Positions 35,920-44,730 of a stretch of DNA of 64,000 nucleotides are shown here, piece by piece. The DNA comes from Clostridiales bacterium (GTDB taxonomy: Bacteria; Bacillota; Clostridia; Lachnospirales; Lachnospiraceae): assembly GCA_012520645.1 (NCBI GenBank), contig JAAYNV010000027.1, positions 1 through 64,000 of the forward strand, read 5' to 3'. The notes beneath the pieces are model-generated. The model saw nothing but the letters and a program-made list of their open reading frames with translations. It searched no databases and had not been told where the DNA came from. A program made the translations under genes and the position numbers. The number at the start of each line of letters is the position of its first letter. The stretch's first letter is position 1.

Positions 35920-35943
35920 GGCAGACAGCCGAAACTGTCTGCC
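35920..35943 (+). terminator. Hairpin after the recombinase
   Basis: A 9-bp perfect stem GGCAGACAG / CTGTCTGCC with a 6-nt loop, 11 bp after the recombinase stop. It has no T tract, so termination is uncertain. A second small hairpin (GTTCACAA / TTGTGAAC) lies at 35966-35988, near the likely right end of the element. Confidence 0.5.
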
Positions 35944-36060
35944 TAATATGCCCCATTTAAGGTGGGTTCACAAATTGTCCTTGTGAACACGCGCCCAAGA
36001 CCAGCTCCGTTTTTTTTGTAAACGACATCGTGTACCTTGCAGGTTTCAGTCGTTGACCTG

Positions 36061-36862
36061 TCAGGTCGGGCGGTAGTTTTCGATGCGTTCCGAAATAGAA
36101 AGGCGCACATAAATGTCTGCATACGAAGAGGCTGGAATATTTTCCAGATAATTGGGCGTAAAATTTTTGGTAACTCCCTTCTGTCTTAGAATATCGATTG
36201 CTTTATTGTAGGCAATGGCGGCTTCCTCGGCTGTCTTGTAGGTGCCGATCACATAGTTTCCGTTTAAGTGGATAAAGGCTTTGTAAAGGGTGCGGTTTCC
36301 TTTCAACAAAGGGCTAACCCCATGATAGGAATTAAGTATTTCGATATTCTCATATCGGAAATCAGTAGGATCACCATTTACAAAGCGGTAATCCCTGCCT
36401 GCAACACCATAGTTCTTAATGCCGTATCGGTTTAAGATATTTACCTGCATGCCATAGTCAGCGACAAAGAGATGTCCCCCCCGCTTCATGATCTTATGTT
36501 TTGCATAATAGAACAGATCATCCAGATCAAACTTTAAGATAAGTTCCGGATTCAGGTAATATTCCAGATATCTTTTCCGCACATAAATCGGTGTGGAAAG
36601 ATAAATTTTATTGTCCCTGAAGTTATTTAATATAATCCATTTCTCGAAGGAAATTTCCTGCGCTGTACCATAGTCTGTTATGGTCAGAACCGGAGAATGC
36701 AGCAGCCGGTCTGCATCCAGATAGGAAAGGTGCGCAGCTTCAGGTGTTGAAAAACTTCCCAGACTAATATGTTTACCACGAAAGGTGATAGAGGAACGGT
36801 AATAAGTGCTGCCGTTCTTCTTTTTTTGCCGGATAGACTCCGGGTAACTGAGTCGGATTCAT
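36061..36862 (-). CDS. AP2/HNH-like DNA-binding protein, frameshifted
   Basis: Two AP2-type DNA-binding repeats: one near the N-terminus (YRSSITFRGKHISLGSFSTP) and one near the C-terminus (YKAFIHLNGNYVIGTYKTAE, then EAAIAYNKAIDIL). Between them is an HNH-like segment (FVNGDPTDFRYENIEIL). The only well-placed start is ATG 36862, with AAAGGAG 7 nt before it (on the minus strand), but its frame ends after ~29 codons. Dropping one base from the seven-T run at 36821-36827 joins it to the long frame. The span of 802 bases is one more than a multiple of three, which fits a single-base insertion. It could be a homing-endonuclease-like or regulatory protein. Confidence 0.7.
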
Positions 36863-36966
36863 AACTAACTCCTTTAAAGAAACACTTATGTCTTTTATTA
36901 TAACATATTTTCAGGACAGACCGCATAAAATATGTCTGGGGGAATTTTTTGGACGAGGAGTGTAAG

Positions 36967-37578
36967 ATGTATAAGAGATATGGAATAGGACTTTTGACCA
37001 TGCAGGTATTGCTTGCCTGTTTTTTTGCCGTAAAAGGAATTGAAGTGAACCGTATTGCGGCAACGCCTGCTTTTCAGCTCCGGTTTGCGGAGGATTTTGC
37101 ACCGGTAGAGAAAACGAGTCTTACGGGAATGACTCTGAAGGCATCTTCTGGACAACGGGTCGTGGACTATCAGGTCATGGAGCGGACAAGAGTATTGTCC
37201 AGAAAGGATTATGAAGTGCTGCTTCGTATTGTGGAGGCGGAAGCAGGCTGTGAGGACATAAAGGGCAGGATATTGGTTGCCAACGTGGTACTCAACCGGG
37301 TGGAGAACGATGCCTTTCCGGATACGGTGGAAGCCGTTGTATTTCAGCGTGAGAATGGAAGATGTCAGTTTTCCCCGATCAGTGATGGAAGATATTACTC
37401 GGTTCAAATCAGTGAAGAGACAAAAGAAGCAGTGAACCGTGCACTTGGTGGAGAGGATTATTCCCAAGGAGCATTATACTTTGCAGCAAGGCGGTATGCG
37501 GATCCGGAAAGGATGCGATGGTTCGACACCCATTTAACTCGACTCTTTTGTTATGGCGGACATGAGTTCTTTAGCTGA
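36967..37578 (+). CDS. SleB-type cell wall hydrolase
   Basis: A 203-aa exported hydrolase of the Hydrolase_2/SleB family. An N-terminal signal or anchor (residues ~5-25) is followed by the catalytic domain from about residue 95: VLLRIVEAEAGCEDIKGRIL, then VANVVLNRVENDAFPDTVEA, and FSPISDGRYY. SleB-type enzymes are lytic transglycosylases that open spore cortex or vegetative peptidoglycan. The GAGGAG RBS is 6 nt before ATG 36967. It diverges from the AP2 gene. Confidence 0.9.
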   Translation: MYKRYGIGLLTMQVLLACFFAVKGIEVNRIAATPAFQLRFAEDFAPVEKTSLTGMTLKASSGQRVVDYQVMERTRVLSRKDYEVLLRIVEAEAGCEDIKGRILVANVVLNRVENDAFPDTVEAVVFQRENGRCQFSPISDGRYYSVQISEETKEAVNRALGGEDYSQGALYFAARRYADPERMRWFDTHLTRLFCYGGHEFFS

Positions 37579-37616
37579 TAATAAGGTTCTTTCGGCATTT
37601 TACAAGGGTTTTTAAG

Positions 37617-37645
37617 TTGCAGGACAAAGTCTGATGTGATACAAT
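37617..37645 (+). promoter_or_regulatory. Promoter of thrC
   Basis: TTGCAG (37617-37622) and TACAAT (37640-37645) are separated by 17 bp, ~47 bp before the thrC start codon. This matches the housekeeping sigma factor consensus. Confidence 0.6.
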
Positions 37646-37691
37646 GAAGTCTAACAATGTCAATATGAACTTTAATTTGGAGGAGTAAGTG

Positions 37692-39179
37692 ATGGATTTA
37701 TTGTATAGGAGCACCAGAGGCAGCGGACAGCCGGTAAAGGCATCTCAGGCAATTTTAAAAGGTTTGTCTGAGGACGGAGGTTTATTTGTGCCGGATCAGA
37801 TACCAGCGCTTGATAAAAGCATGGATGAGCTTGCAAAGATGAGTTATCAGGAGACCGCATATGAGGTCATGAAGCTTTTTCTGACAGACTTTACAGAAGA
37901 AGAATTGAAGGAGTGTATTACCAAGGCATATGATTCTAAGTTCGATACAGAGGTCATTGCACCACTTGCAGAGGCAGATGGAGCATATTATCTGGAACTG
38001 TTCCATGGTGCGACAATCGCGTTTAAGGATATGGCATTATCCATACTTCCGCATTTACTGACTACATCAGCCAGAAAAAATCAGGTAGAAAATGAAATCG
38101 TTATTTTGACAGCAACCTCCGGTGATACTGGAAAAGCAGCATTGGCCGGTTTCGCGGATGTAGAGGGGACAAGAATTATTGTTTTTTATCCGAAGAACGG
38201 CGTCAGCCCGATTCAGGAGAAACAAATGGTAACCCAGAAGGGGGACAATACATATGTTGTGGGTATCCACGGTAATTTTGATGATGCCCAGACCGGAGTG
38301 AAAAAGCTGTTTGCAGACAAAGAGCTGGAAGGAGAAATGGCACAGAAGGGATTCCAGTTTTCCTCTGCCAACTCCATCAATATCGGACGTCTGGTACCAC
38401 AGATCGTGTATTATGTATATGCGTATGCAAGACTTTATGCAGAAGGCAAGGTCGCAAAGGACGAGCCGGTCAATGTGGTAGTGCCGACCGGAAACTTCGG
38501 AAATATTTTAGCAGCATTTTATGCAAAGAATATGGGTCTGCCGATTGCAAAGCTGATCTGTGCATCCAATGACAATAAGGTATTGTATGACTTTTTCCAG
38601 ACAGGAGAGTATGATAAGAACAGAGAATTTGTACTGACAACTTCTCCTTCTATGGATATCCTTATTTCCAGTAATCTGGAGCGGCTAATTTACCGTATTG
38701 CCGGAAATGATGCAGAGAAGAATGCAGGCTTTATGGCAGAACTGAATGGGGACGGAAAATACAGCATTACGGATGATATGAAAGCACAGCTTGCCGATTT
38801 TTACGGCAACTATGCAACAGAGACAGAAACGGCAGAAAAGATCAAGGAGCTCTATGAAAAGACGGGCTATGTGATCGATACGCATACGGCAGTTGCAGCA
38901 GTAGTGTATGATAAGTATAAGGCGGCAAATGGGGATGGAAATACAACAGTTATTGCTTCCACCGCAAGTCCTTATAAGTTTACAAGAAGTGTCATGAATG
39001 CAATTGACAGCAAATATGACAGCTATACGGATTTTGAATTGGTGGATGAGCTTTCCAGAATTTCAGGTACAGAGGTACCAAAGGCGATCGAAGAAATCCG
39101 TACGGCTCCGGTGCTGCATGACCATATTTGTGAAAAGGATGAAATGAAGGATGTAGTAAAGAAGTTTTTGGGTATATAA
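37692..39179 (+). CDS. thrC: Threonine synthase
   Basis: A PLP enzyme that makes threonine from O-phosphohomoserine. It has the N-terminal LLYRSTRGSG, the PLP-binding Lys in HGATIAFKDMALSILPH near residue 110, and the phosphate-binding ATSGDTGKAALAGF. 495 aa, the long (fungal/bacterial type) class. GGAGG is 8 nt before ATG 37692; a GTG directly before it is an alternative start. Its own promoter lies upstream. Confidence 0.95.
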   Translation: MDLLYRSTRGSGQPVKASQAILKGLSEDGGLFVPDQIPALDKSMDELAKMSYQETAYEVMKLFLTDFTEEELKECITKAYDSKFDTEVIAPLAEADGAYYLELFHGATIAFKDMALSILPHLLTTSARKNQVENEIVILTATSGDTGKAALAGFADVEGTRIIVFYPKNGVSPIQEKQMVTQKGDNTYVVGIHGNFDDAQTGVKKLFADKELEGEMAQKGFQFSSANSINIGRLVPQIVYYVYAYARLYAEGKVAKDEPVNVVVPTGNFGNILAAFYAKNMGLPIAKLICASNDNKVLYDFFQTGEYDKNREFVLTTSPSMDILISSNLERLIYRIAGNDAEKNAGFMAELNGDGKYSITDDMKAQLADFYGNYATETETAEKIKELYEKTGYVIDTHTAVAAVVYDKYKAANGDGNTTVIASTASPYKFTRSVMNAIDSKYDSYTDFELVDELSRISGTEVPKAIEEIRTAPVLHDHICEKDEMKDVVKKFLGI

Positions 39180-39206
39180 TGTAGAAGAATATGGGGGAAT
39201 TTGGGG

Positions 39207-40544
39207 ATGATGAAACATATTCTTATGGTGGACAGCATGGTGCAAAACCGGAAACATGTCATTGATATTCTGGGGGAATATTATAAAGTTTCTGAGGCAT
39301 GTTCCGGTGAAGAGGCACTGCATAGTTTAGAACAGGTAAAACCGGATCTTATTCTGTTAAATACAGATATGCCGGTTATGGACGGTTACGAGACGATGGA
39401 ATGTATCAAGGAAAATGAAAAGACTGCAGATATTCCGATCGTCTTTCTCATGGAGGTTTCAGAGCAGGAAGGAGAAATACGGGGACTGGATATGGGGGCG
39501 ATGGATGTCATCTGTAAGCCTTTTGATCCGGCTGTTTTTGTGAGCCGTATTCAGCGTGTACTGCAGATTGATGCAACCAGAAAAAATCTGGAAATGGCTG
39601 CCAGACAGGACGTTTTGGCTGGACTCTGGAACAGGAAGTATATGGAGGAAATGATAGAACGGCTTGCCAGAAGCAATAAAGGATGTTTCTTCCTGTTGGA
39701 TCTGGATAATTTTAAGTGGGCAAATGACCATCTGGGACATATTGCAGGGGATGAACTTTTAATCGATTTTGCAAGAGGAATTGAGAATAGTGTGGAGAAT
39801 GGAATCGTCAGCCGGATTGGCGGCGATGAGTTTGCTGTGCTGCTGCCTGATATTCATGAGCAGAAGGAGGCAGAACAGGCAGCGGAGCTTATGAAGCGGG
39901 AGACGGAGAAACGTATCTGCAATATGGGAAAGTGTGGAGAATATGTATCTGTGTCAATTGGCATTACCGCACTTTCAGAAGAGGGCAATACTTTCCGAAA
40001 ACTGTATAATCAGGCAGATAAGGCGCTCTATTATGTAAAGCAGAATGGAAAGCGGGGATATCATTTTTATAGTCCGGTGCGCAGTACGGACTATATGTGT
40101 GAGGAAAAAGGCGTTGCAGCAGACTTAGAGCAGATTCAGGAGATGGTTCGGGAAAAGTCAGCCCGAAGAGGTGCGTACGTAGTAGAACAGGATGGGTTTA
40201 AAAGTATTTATCAGTTTATTGCCAGATATATCGAACGAACCAGACAGGAAGTTCAGATTTTGCTTTTGACACTGTATCGTGAATCCAGAGAGAGTGAGGA
40301 TGCCATGTGTATGGAACGTGCCATGGGAATGTTGGGTAAAGAAATTACGCAGCATCTTCGTAAAGGAGATATTTCAAACCGTTTCAGCAGTTCCCAGTAT
40401 GTTGTGATAGTGATGGATGCCTCGACAAAGAATGGGAAAGTGGTAGCGGAACGTATTATTCAGAATTATAATGTCAAAAACGGACCAGAGGGAATTGCGC
40501 TTCGTTATGATATACGGAAAATCAGTACGAATGGAGAAAAGTAA
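39207..40544 (+). CDS. Response regulator with GGDEF domain
   Basis: A receiver domain (residues ~1-120: phospho-Asp in LILLNTDMPVMDGYE, Lys in ICKPFDP) followed by a diguanylate cyclase domain with the active-site signature RIGGDEFAVLLPD near residue 205. The last ~160 residues resemble a second, degenerate GGDEF-like domain. Asp in place of the usual first acidic pocket pair is incomplete (MVDSM). No RxxD inhibitory site lies just before GGDEF. It likely makes c-di-GMP in response to phosphorylation. ATG 39207 follows GGGGG; ATG 39210 is possible too. Confidence 0.9.
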   Translation: MMKHILMVDSMVQNRKHVIDILGEYYKVSEACSGEEALHSLEQVKPDLILLNTDMPVMDGYETMECIKENEKTADIPIVFLMEVSEQEGEIRGLDMGAMDVICKPFDPAVFVSRIQRVLQIDATRKNLEMAARQDVLAGLWNRKYMEEMIERLARSNKGCFFLLDLDNFKWANDHLGHIAGDELLIDFARGIENSVENGIVSRIGGDEFAVLLPDIHEQKEAEQAAELMKRETEKRICNMGKCGEYVSVSIGITALSEEGNTFRKLYNQADKALYYVKQNGKRGYHFYSPVRSTDYMCEEKGVAADLEQIQEMVREKSARRGAYVVEQDGFKSIYQFIARYIERTRQEVQILLLTLYRESRESEDAMCMERAMGMLGKEITQHLRKGDISNRFSSSQYVVIVMDASTKNGKVVAERIIQNYNVKNGPEGIALRYDIRKISTNGEK

Positions 40545-40885
40545 TGGATTACAATATATTTGATGTGCTTATTGTAGGCAGTGGTCTTTACTTGATTTAC
40601 GCTGCCATTGCTATGAAGAAGACCGGAAAGGTGCCGGGCGTTATGCTCAGTAAAGGTGTGGATGTCAAAAAGACAGCAGATGTATCAGGATTTATCAAGG
40701 ATGCTTTTTGGAAAACGATTGTAATCGGTATTGTCAGTGTGCTGGCAGGTGGAATCGGATTGTACAGTAATTATAATGCCGGTCTGGGTTGGCTTTATAC
40801 TGCTGTGATACCGGTCTATGCGGTGGCCCTTATGTTATATGGTTATTTGATGGTAAAAGCACAGAAGAAGTATCTGCAGATTTAA
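40544..40885 (+). CDS. Small membrane protein of unknown function
   Basis: 113 aa with three hydrophobic helices (about residues 6-24, 58-78, 82-105). It overlaps the stop codon of the GGDEF gene by one base (TAATG), which indicates translational coupling. A strong terminator follows. It may be a membrane partner of the c-di-GMP protein; that is inference from position. Confidence 0.8.
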   Translation: MDYNIFDVLIVGSGLYLIYAAIAMKKTGKVPGVMLSKGVDVKKTADVSGFIKDAFWKTIVIGIVSVLAGGIGLYSNYNAGLGWLYTAVIPVYAVALMLYGYLMVKAQKKYLQI

Positions 40886-40920
40886 AATGCAGACAGGGTA
40901 AAAAAATGTTGGTATAGCAG

Positions 40921-40973
40921 AAAAAGGAGTTTGGAAGCAGTGAGTAATATGAGCTGCTTCCAAACTCCTTTTT
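40921..40973. terminator. Strong bidirectional terminator
   Basis: A 20-bp perfect stem AAAAAGGAGTTTGGAAGCAG / CTGCTTCCAAACTCCTTTTT with a 13-nt loop, between the convergent small membrane protein and citrate synthase genes. Both strands end in a T run. Confidence 0.92.
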
Positions 40974-41029
40974 GGTTATATAGGGTAGAATCTCAAGTTT
41001 TGAAATAAAATCCGGTGAATTCAGCCAAT

Positions 41030-42394
41030 CTAACGATCGCTCATACGGATATAATCGCGATCTTCCCCGATCGGTTTATAAGCCGGGCGGATAATTTTAC
41101 CGTTGTTAGCGAGCTCTTCCAAACGGTGGGCGCTCCAGCCCACAATGCGGGCAATGGCAAAAATCGGTGTGAACAGTTCCTGCGGCAGTCCCACCATATT
41201 ATAGACGAAGCCGGAGTAAAAATCTACGTTAACGCTGACACCTTTGTACATCTTCCGTTCCTCCTGAATAACGATAGGAGCAAGCTCTTCTACAAGAGAG
41301 TAGAGTGCAAATTCCTTTTGCAGTCCCTTTTCTTCTGAGAGCATTTCTACAAAACGCTTGAAAACAACAGCACGTGGGTCGGATTTTGAGTAAACGGCAT
41401 GACCGACTCCATAAATCAGACCGGCATGGTCAAAGGCTTCCTTGTGCAGAAGTTTTTTCAGATAATCGGCTACCTCATCCCGGTCAGTCCAGTCAGAAAT
41501 CTTTTCTTTCATATCCTCGAACATGCGCACAACCTTAATATTTGCACCGCCGTGGCGGGGACCCTTTAAGGAACCGATTGCGGCTGCCATTACGGAGTAG
41601 GTATCGGTCAGGGTGGAGGTTACTACATGGGTCGTAAAGGAGGAGTTATTTCCACCGCCGTGCTCCATATGGAGTACCAGGGCAATATCTAAAAGCTTAG
41701 CCTCCAAAGGTGTATAGGCGCTGTCCGGACGCAAAATATGAAGGATGTTCTCAGCTGTGGAAAGCTCCGGCTGCGGAGAGTGGATATACAGACTGTTGCT
41801 GTCATGATAATGGCTGTATGCCTGATAACCGTAAATAGAAAGCAGCGGGAACAGACTGATGAGCTGCAGACACTGTCTAAGTACATTAGGCAGTGAGGTA
41901 TCGTCAGCACGGTCATCATAGGAGTATAGTGTCAGAACGCTTCTGGCTAATGTGTTCATCATATCCTTGCTTGGAGCCTTCATAATGATATCACGCACAA
42001 AACTGGTTGGAAGTGTGCGGTATCCGGCAAGCATGGAGGAAAAGTTTTCCAGTTCCTGTTTATTTGGCAGCTTATCGAACAACAAAAGATAAGAGACCTC
42101 CTCAAAACCAAAGCGGTTTGCCCGGGTAAAACCGTTTACCAGATCCTGTACATTATAGCCCCGGTAAAAAAGTTTTCCGTGGGCAGGTACTGCTTCGCCG
42201 TTTATGATTTCGGAAGCGCGTACGTCAGAAATGTTGGTCAGACCAGCCAGTACTCCCTTGCCGTTTAAGTCTCTTAATCCTCTTTTTACCTCATATTTTG
42301 TAAATAATTCGGTGTCAATAATTCCAGCCTGTTCACTCAGCTTTGCCAGGCGGATAATTTCAGGTGTGATGTCGGAATAAGTGTTGTGATCCAT
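41030..42394 (-). CDS. gltA: Citrate synthase
   Basis: Condenses acetyl-CoA and oxaloacetate to citrate. Signature segments: catalytic His region HMEHGGGNNSSFTTHV, KGPRHGGANIKVV, and GVGHAVYSKSDPRAVVFK. It has an N-terminal extension of about 40 residues relative to the short type. 454 aa from ATG 42394 (AAAGGGGAGC upstream). It is transcribed alone and diverges from the M24 peptidase. In a strict anaerobe it would serve glutamate synthesis. Confidence 0.95.
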   Translation of the reverse strand: MDHNTYSDITPEIIRLAKLSEQAGIIDTELFTKYEVKRGLRDLNGKGVLAGLTNISDVRASEIINGEAVPAHGKLFYRGYNVQDLVNGFTRANRFGFEEVSYLLLFDKLPNKQELENFSSMLAGYRTLPTSFVRDIIMKAPSKDMMNTLARSVLTLYSYDDRADDTSLPNVLRQCLQLISLFPLLSIYGYQAYSHYHDSNSLYIHSPQPELSTAENILHILRPDSAYTPLEAKLLDIALVLHMEHGGGNNSSFTTHVVTSTLTDTYSVMAAAIGSLKGPRHGGANIKVVRMFEDMKEKISDWTDRDEVADYLKKLLHKEAFDHAGLIYGVGHAVYSKSDPRAVVFKRFVEMLSEEKGLQKEFALYSLVEELAPIVIQEERKMYKGVSVNVDFYSGFVYNMVGLPQELFTPIFAIARIVGWSAHRLEELANNGKIIRPAYKPIGEDRDYIRMSDR

Positions 42395-42715
42395 CAAATT
42401 GCTCCCCTTTCTTCATGCAGTTATGTACAAACATAGTTGAATATTTATGCGGTGAAATCCATTCCATACGTTCAAGAAGTATGATTCCCGATAAGAATAA
42501 CTGTATATTAATTATATAAGAATGAATATATAAAATGAAATGTAAACTCATCATAACATACAAAAAGGATGAGTGACAAGTAAATGAACAGATGTTTCAG
42601 AAAAAATTTAGAAAAGGCATTGTCAATGTGGGAAAATATATTAGAATAGTAGAAAAGCGGCACGATATGCAGACTGCGTGTCAAATAGAGTGCAGGGAAG
42701 GTTGTGGAGAGCAGA
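42395..42715. other. Intergenic region, divergent promoters expected
   Basis: 321 bases between the divergent citrate synthase and M24 peptidase genes. I see no gene. A small hairpin (ACTCATC / GATGAGT) lies at 42546-42574. The promoters for both genes should be here, but I cannot mark convincing hexamers. Confidence 0.5.
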
Positions 42716-44515
42716 ATGGAAAATCAAGTGATAAAAACACGGCTAAAGGCGTTTCGGGAACGAATGAAAGAGGCGGGAATTGATTATTATATGGTTCCAA
42801 CTGCAGATTTTCATCATTCAGAATATGTAAGTGATTATTTTAAAGCAAGGGAATTTCTGTGTGGGTTTAGCGGTTCTAATGGAACACTTGTGGTGGGAGA
42901 AAATTGGGCGGGACTCTGGACGGACGGCAGATATTTTATTCAGGCGGCAGCAGAACTTGAGGGAACCGGTGTAACCCTGTTTCGCATGCTGGATGAGGGA
43001 GTACCGACCATAGAGGAATATCTGGAGCAGAATATGCCGGAAGGGGCAGTTCTTGGTTTTGACGGACGCGTACTGGAGATGGCACGGGGAAAACGACTGG
43101 AGGAGAAGTTGGCATGGAAGGGTATTCGTTTTTCTTATGAAACGGATCTGACAGATCTTATCTGGAAGGAAAGACCGGATTTTCCCTGCGGACAAGTGAG
43201 CGTGCTGCCTAAGGATTTTGTCGGTAAAAGTATAACAGAGAAACTTTCCCAGGTAAGGCAGCAGTTTACAAAAAATGGTGCGGCAGCTCTTTTTTTAAGT
43301 AAGCTGGATGATATTATGTGGCTGTTTAACATACGCGGTTGTGATGTGGAATGTAATCCGGTGGCATTGTCTTATTCATATATTACGGAGCAGAAGGCAG
43401 TGCTGTTTTTACAGAAAGGAGCGGTTACAGAGGAACTTTTGAATTATTTTACAGACTATGGCGTGGAGGTCAAGGAATATGATTCGGTATTTCGGGTTTT
43501 GGAGCAGGTGGGAGAGGGGATAAAAATCCAGTTGGATCCTGCTAACAGCAGCTACGCAGTATATAAGACGTTGGAAAGGAAAGCAGAACTGATAGAGAAG
43601 TCAAATCCGACAGAACTTTTAAAGGCAGTAAAAAATGAAACAGAGCTTGCACATATGAGAGAGGTATACAAAAGGGACAGTGCGGCAGTCTGCAAATTTA
43701 TCTATTGGCTTAAAAAAAATATTGTCACACAGGAGCTGACAGAGGTCAGTGCAGCAGAACATCTGGACGGTCTGCGCAGGGAAATTGACGGCTTTTTAGA
43801 TCTGTCCTTTCCCACCATAAGCGGCTATGCGGAGAATGCGGCCATGATGCACTATGAGGCGACAAAAGAGTGTCATAAGGTGCTAAAGAGTGAAGGAATG
43901 CTTTTGGTGGATTCCGGCGGGCAGTATCTGGGGGGAACGACGGATGTGACCCGGACAATTGTACTGGGAAAGATCAATGACGAGATCAGGCGGCATTATA
44001 CGGCAGTCGTAAGCGGGATGCTTCAGCTTTCCGCTGCAAGTTTCCTGCATGGCTGTACAGGGCGGAATCTGGACATTTTAGCGAGACAGCCGCTCTGGGA
44101 TCTGAATATAGATTATAAATGTGGAACCGGACATGGAATCGGTTATATTCTGAATGTGCATGAAGGTCCACATAATATCCGATGGCGTTTTGCAGATGGG
44201 ATGAAGGAGGCAGTGCTGGAAGCCGGTATGGTCGTGACAAATGAGCCGGGTGTCTATATCGAAGGAAGTCATGGAATACGTATTGAGAATGTACTTGTGG
44301 CAGTAAACGGTAAGAAGAACGAAGATGGGCAGTTTATGCACTTTGAAACATTGACATTTGTTCCGATTGATCTGGATGGCATAGAGCCGTCCTGTATGAC
44401 AGAAGAAAATAAGAAGAGACTGAATGCTTATCACAGACAGGTACGGGAGATTATGACACCATATCTGGACCAAGAAGAAGCAGAGTGGCTGGCACAGGTA
44501 ACAAGACCTGTCTGA
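42716..44515 (+). CDS. Xaa-Pro aminopeptidase (M24B)
   Basis: A two-metal aminopeptidase P that removes N-terminal residues next to proline. Two creatinase-like N-terminal domains (residues ~10-300, with GTLVVGENWAGLWTDGRYF) precede the pita-bread catalytic domain. Metal ligands are visible: two Asp in VDSGGQYLGGTTDVTRTI, His in TGHGIGYILNVHEGPH, and two Glu in NEPGVYIEGSHGIRIENV. 599 aa, the length of the long bacterial form. ATG 42716 follows GTGGAG. Confidence 0.93.
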   Translation: MENQVIKTRLKAFRERMKEAGIDYYMVPTADFHHSEYVSDYFKAREFLCGFSGSNGTLVVGENWAGLWTDGRYFIQAAAELEGTGVTLFRMLDEGVPTIEEYLEQNMPEGAVLGFDGRVLEMARGKRLEEKLAWKGIRFSYETDLTDLIWKERPDFPCGQVSVLPKDFVGKSITEKLSQVRQQFTKNGAAALFLSKLDDIMWLFNIRGCDVECNPVALSYSYITEQKAVLFLQKGAVTEELLNYFTDYGVEVKEYDSVFRVLEQVGEGIKIQLDPANSSYAVYKTLERKAELIEKSNPTELLKAVKNETELAHMREVYKRDSAAVCKFIYWLKKNIVTQELTEVSAAEHLDGLRREIDGFLDLSFPTISGYAENAAMMHYEATKECHKVLKSEGMLLVDSGGQYLGGTTDVTRTIVLGKINDEIRRHYTAVVSGMLQLSAASFLHGCTGRNLDILARQPLWDLNIDYKCGTGHGIGYILNVHEGPHNIRWRFADGMKEAVLEAGMVVTNEPGVYIEGSHGIRIENVLVAVNGKKNEDGQFMHFETLTFVPIDLDGIEPSCMTEENKKRLNAYHRQVREIMTPYLDQEEAEWLAQVTRPV

Positions 44516-44596
44516 CGGACGGATTCTGTATGTTGCGGGTGAAGTGTAAAAAAACGATAAAATTTCTGAAACGTGGCAAATTTTGCAGGTATATTA

Positions 44597-44625
44597 TTGA
44601 CTTTTGTTCCCCGTTTTGAGATAAT
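44597..44625 (+). promoter_or_regulatory. Promoter of pckA
   Basis: TTGACT (44597-44602), a 17-bp spacer and GATAAT (44620-44625) lie about 105 bp before the pckA start. The leader between them contains a hairpin (CATGAAGCCG-GAGAAA-CGGCTGCATG) near 44670-44697, which could affect mRNA stability or translation. Confidence 0.65.
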
Positions 44626-44730
44626 ACTAACGGTGTACTGGCACAGACCGGTATACAGAAAGTAAATTATCATGAAGCCGGAGAAACGGCTGCATGATAT
44701 AAATACACACTATAATAAGGAGGACGTAAT

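Larger units (their letters stand above)
20220..36050. mobile_element. Accessory island with an integrative mobilizable element
   Basis: The block between the lysozyme terminator and the AP2 gene is visibly more AT-rich and holds non-core genes. Its right part (29737-35943) has the composition of a Tn4451-like integrative mobilizable element: DUF6076-type protein, RepA-like ATPase, MobC, MOBP relaxase, small linker protein, large serine recombinase of the TnpX type at the end. No type IV secretion genes are present, so it would need a helper to move. The left part (20285-29615) is lipoproteins, membrane proteins, LacI and a transporter; these may be cargo or a separate insertion. I could not find att repeats, so both ends are approximate. 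Confidence 0.6.

Noticed and set aside
20120..35990. A shared 9-mer CTTGTGAAC at about 20139 and 35980 as possible att repeats of the island
   Set aside because: Nine bases shared between two ~300-bp stretches is expected by chance fairly often, and large serine recombinases of this type use very short cores. Not enough to call att sites.
42592..42783. A 63-codon ORF before the M24 peptidase
   Set aside because: Overlaps the peptidase start in another frame, has no RBS and no recognisable protein character.
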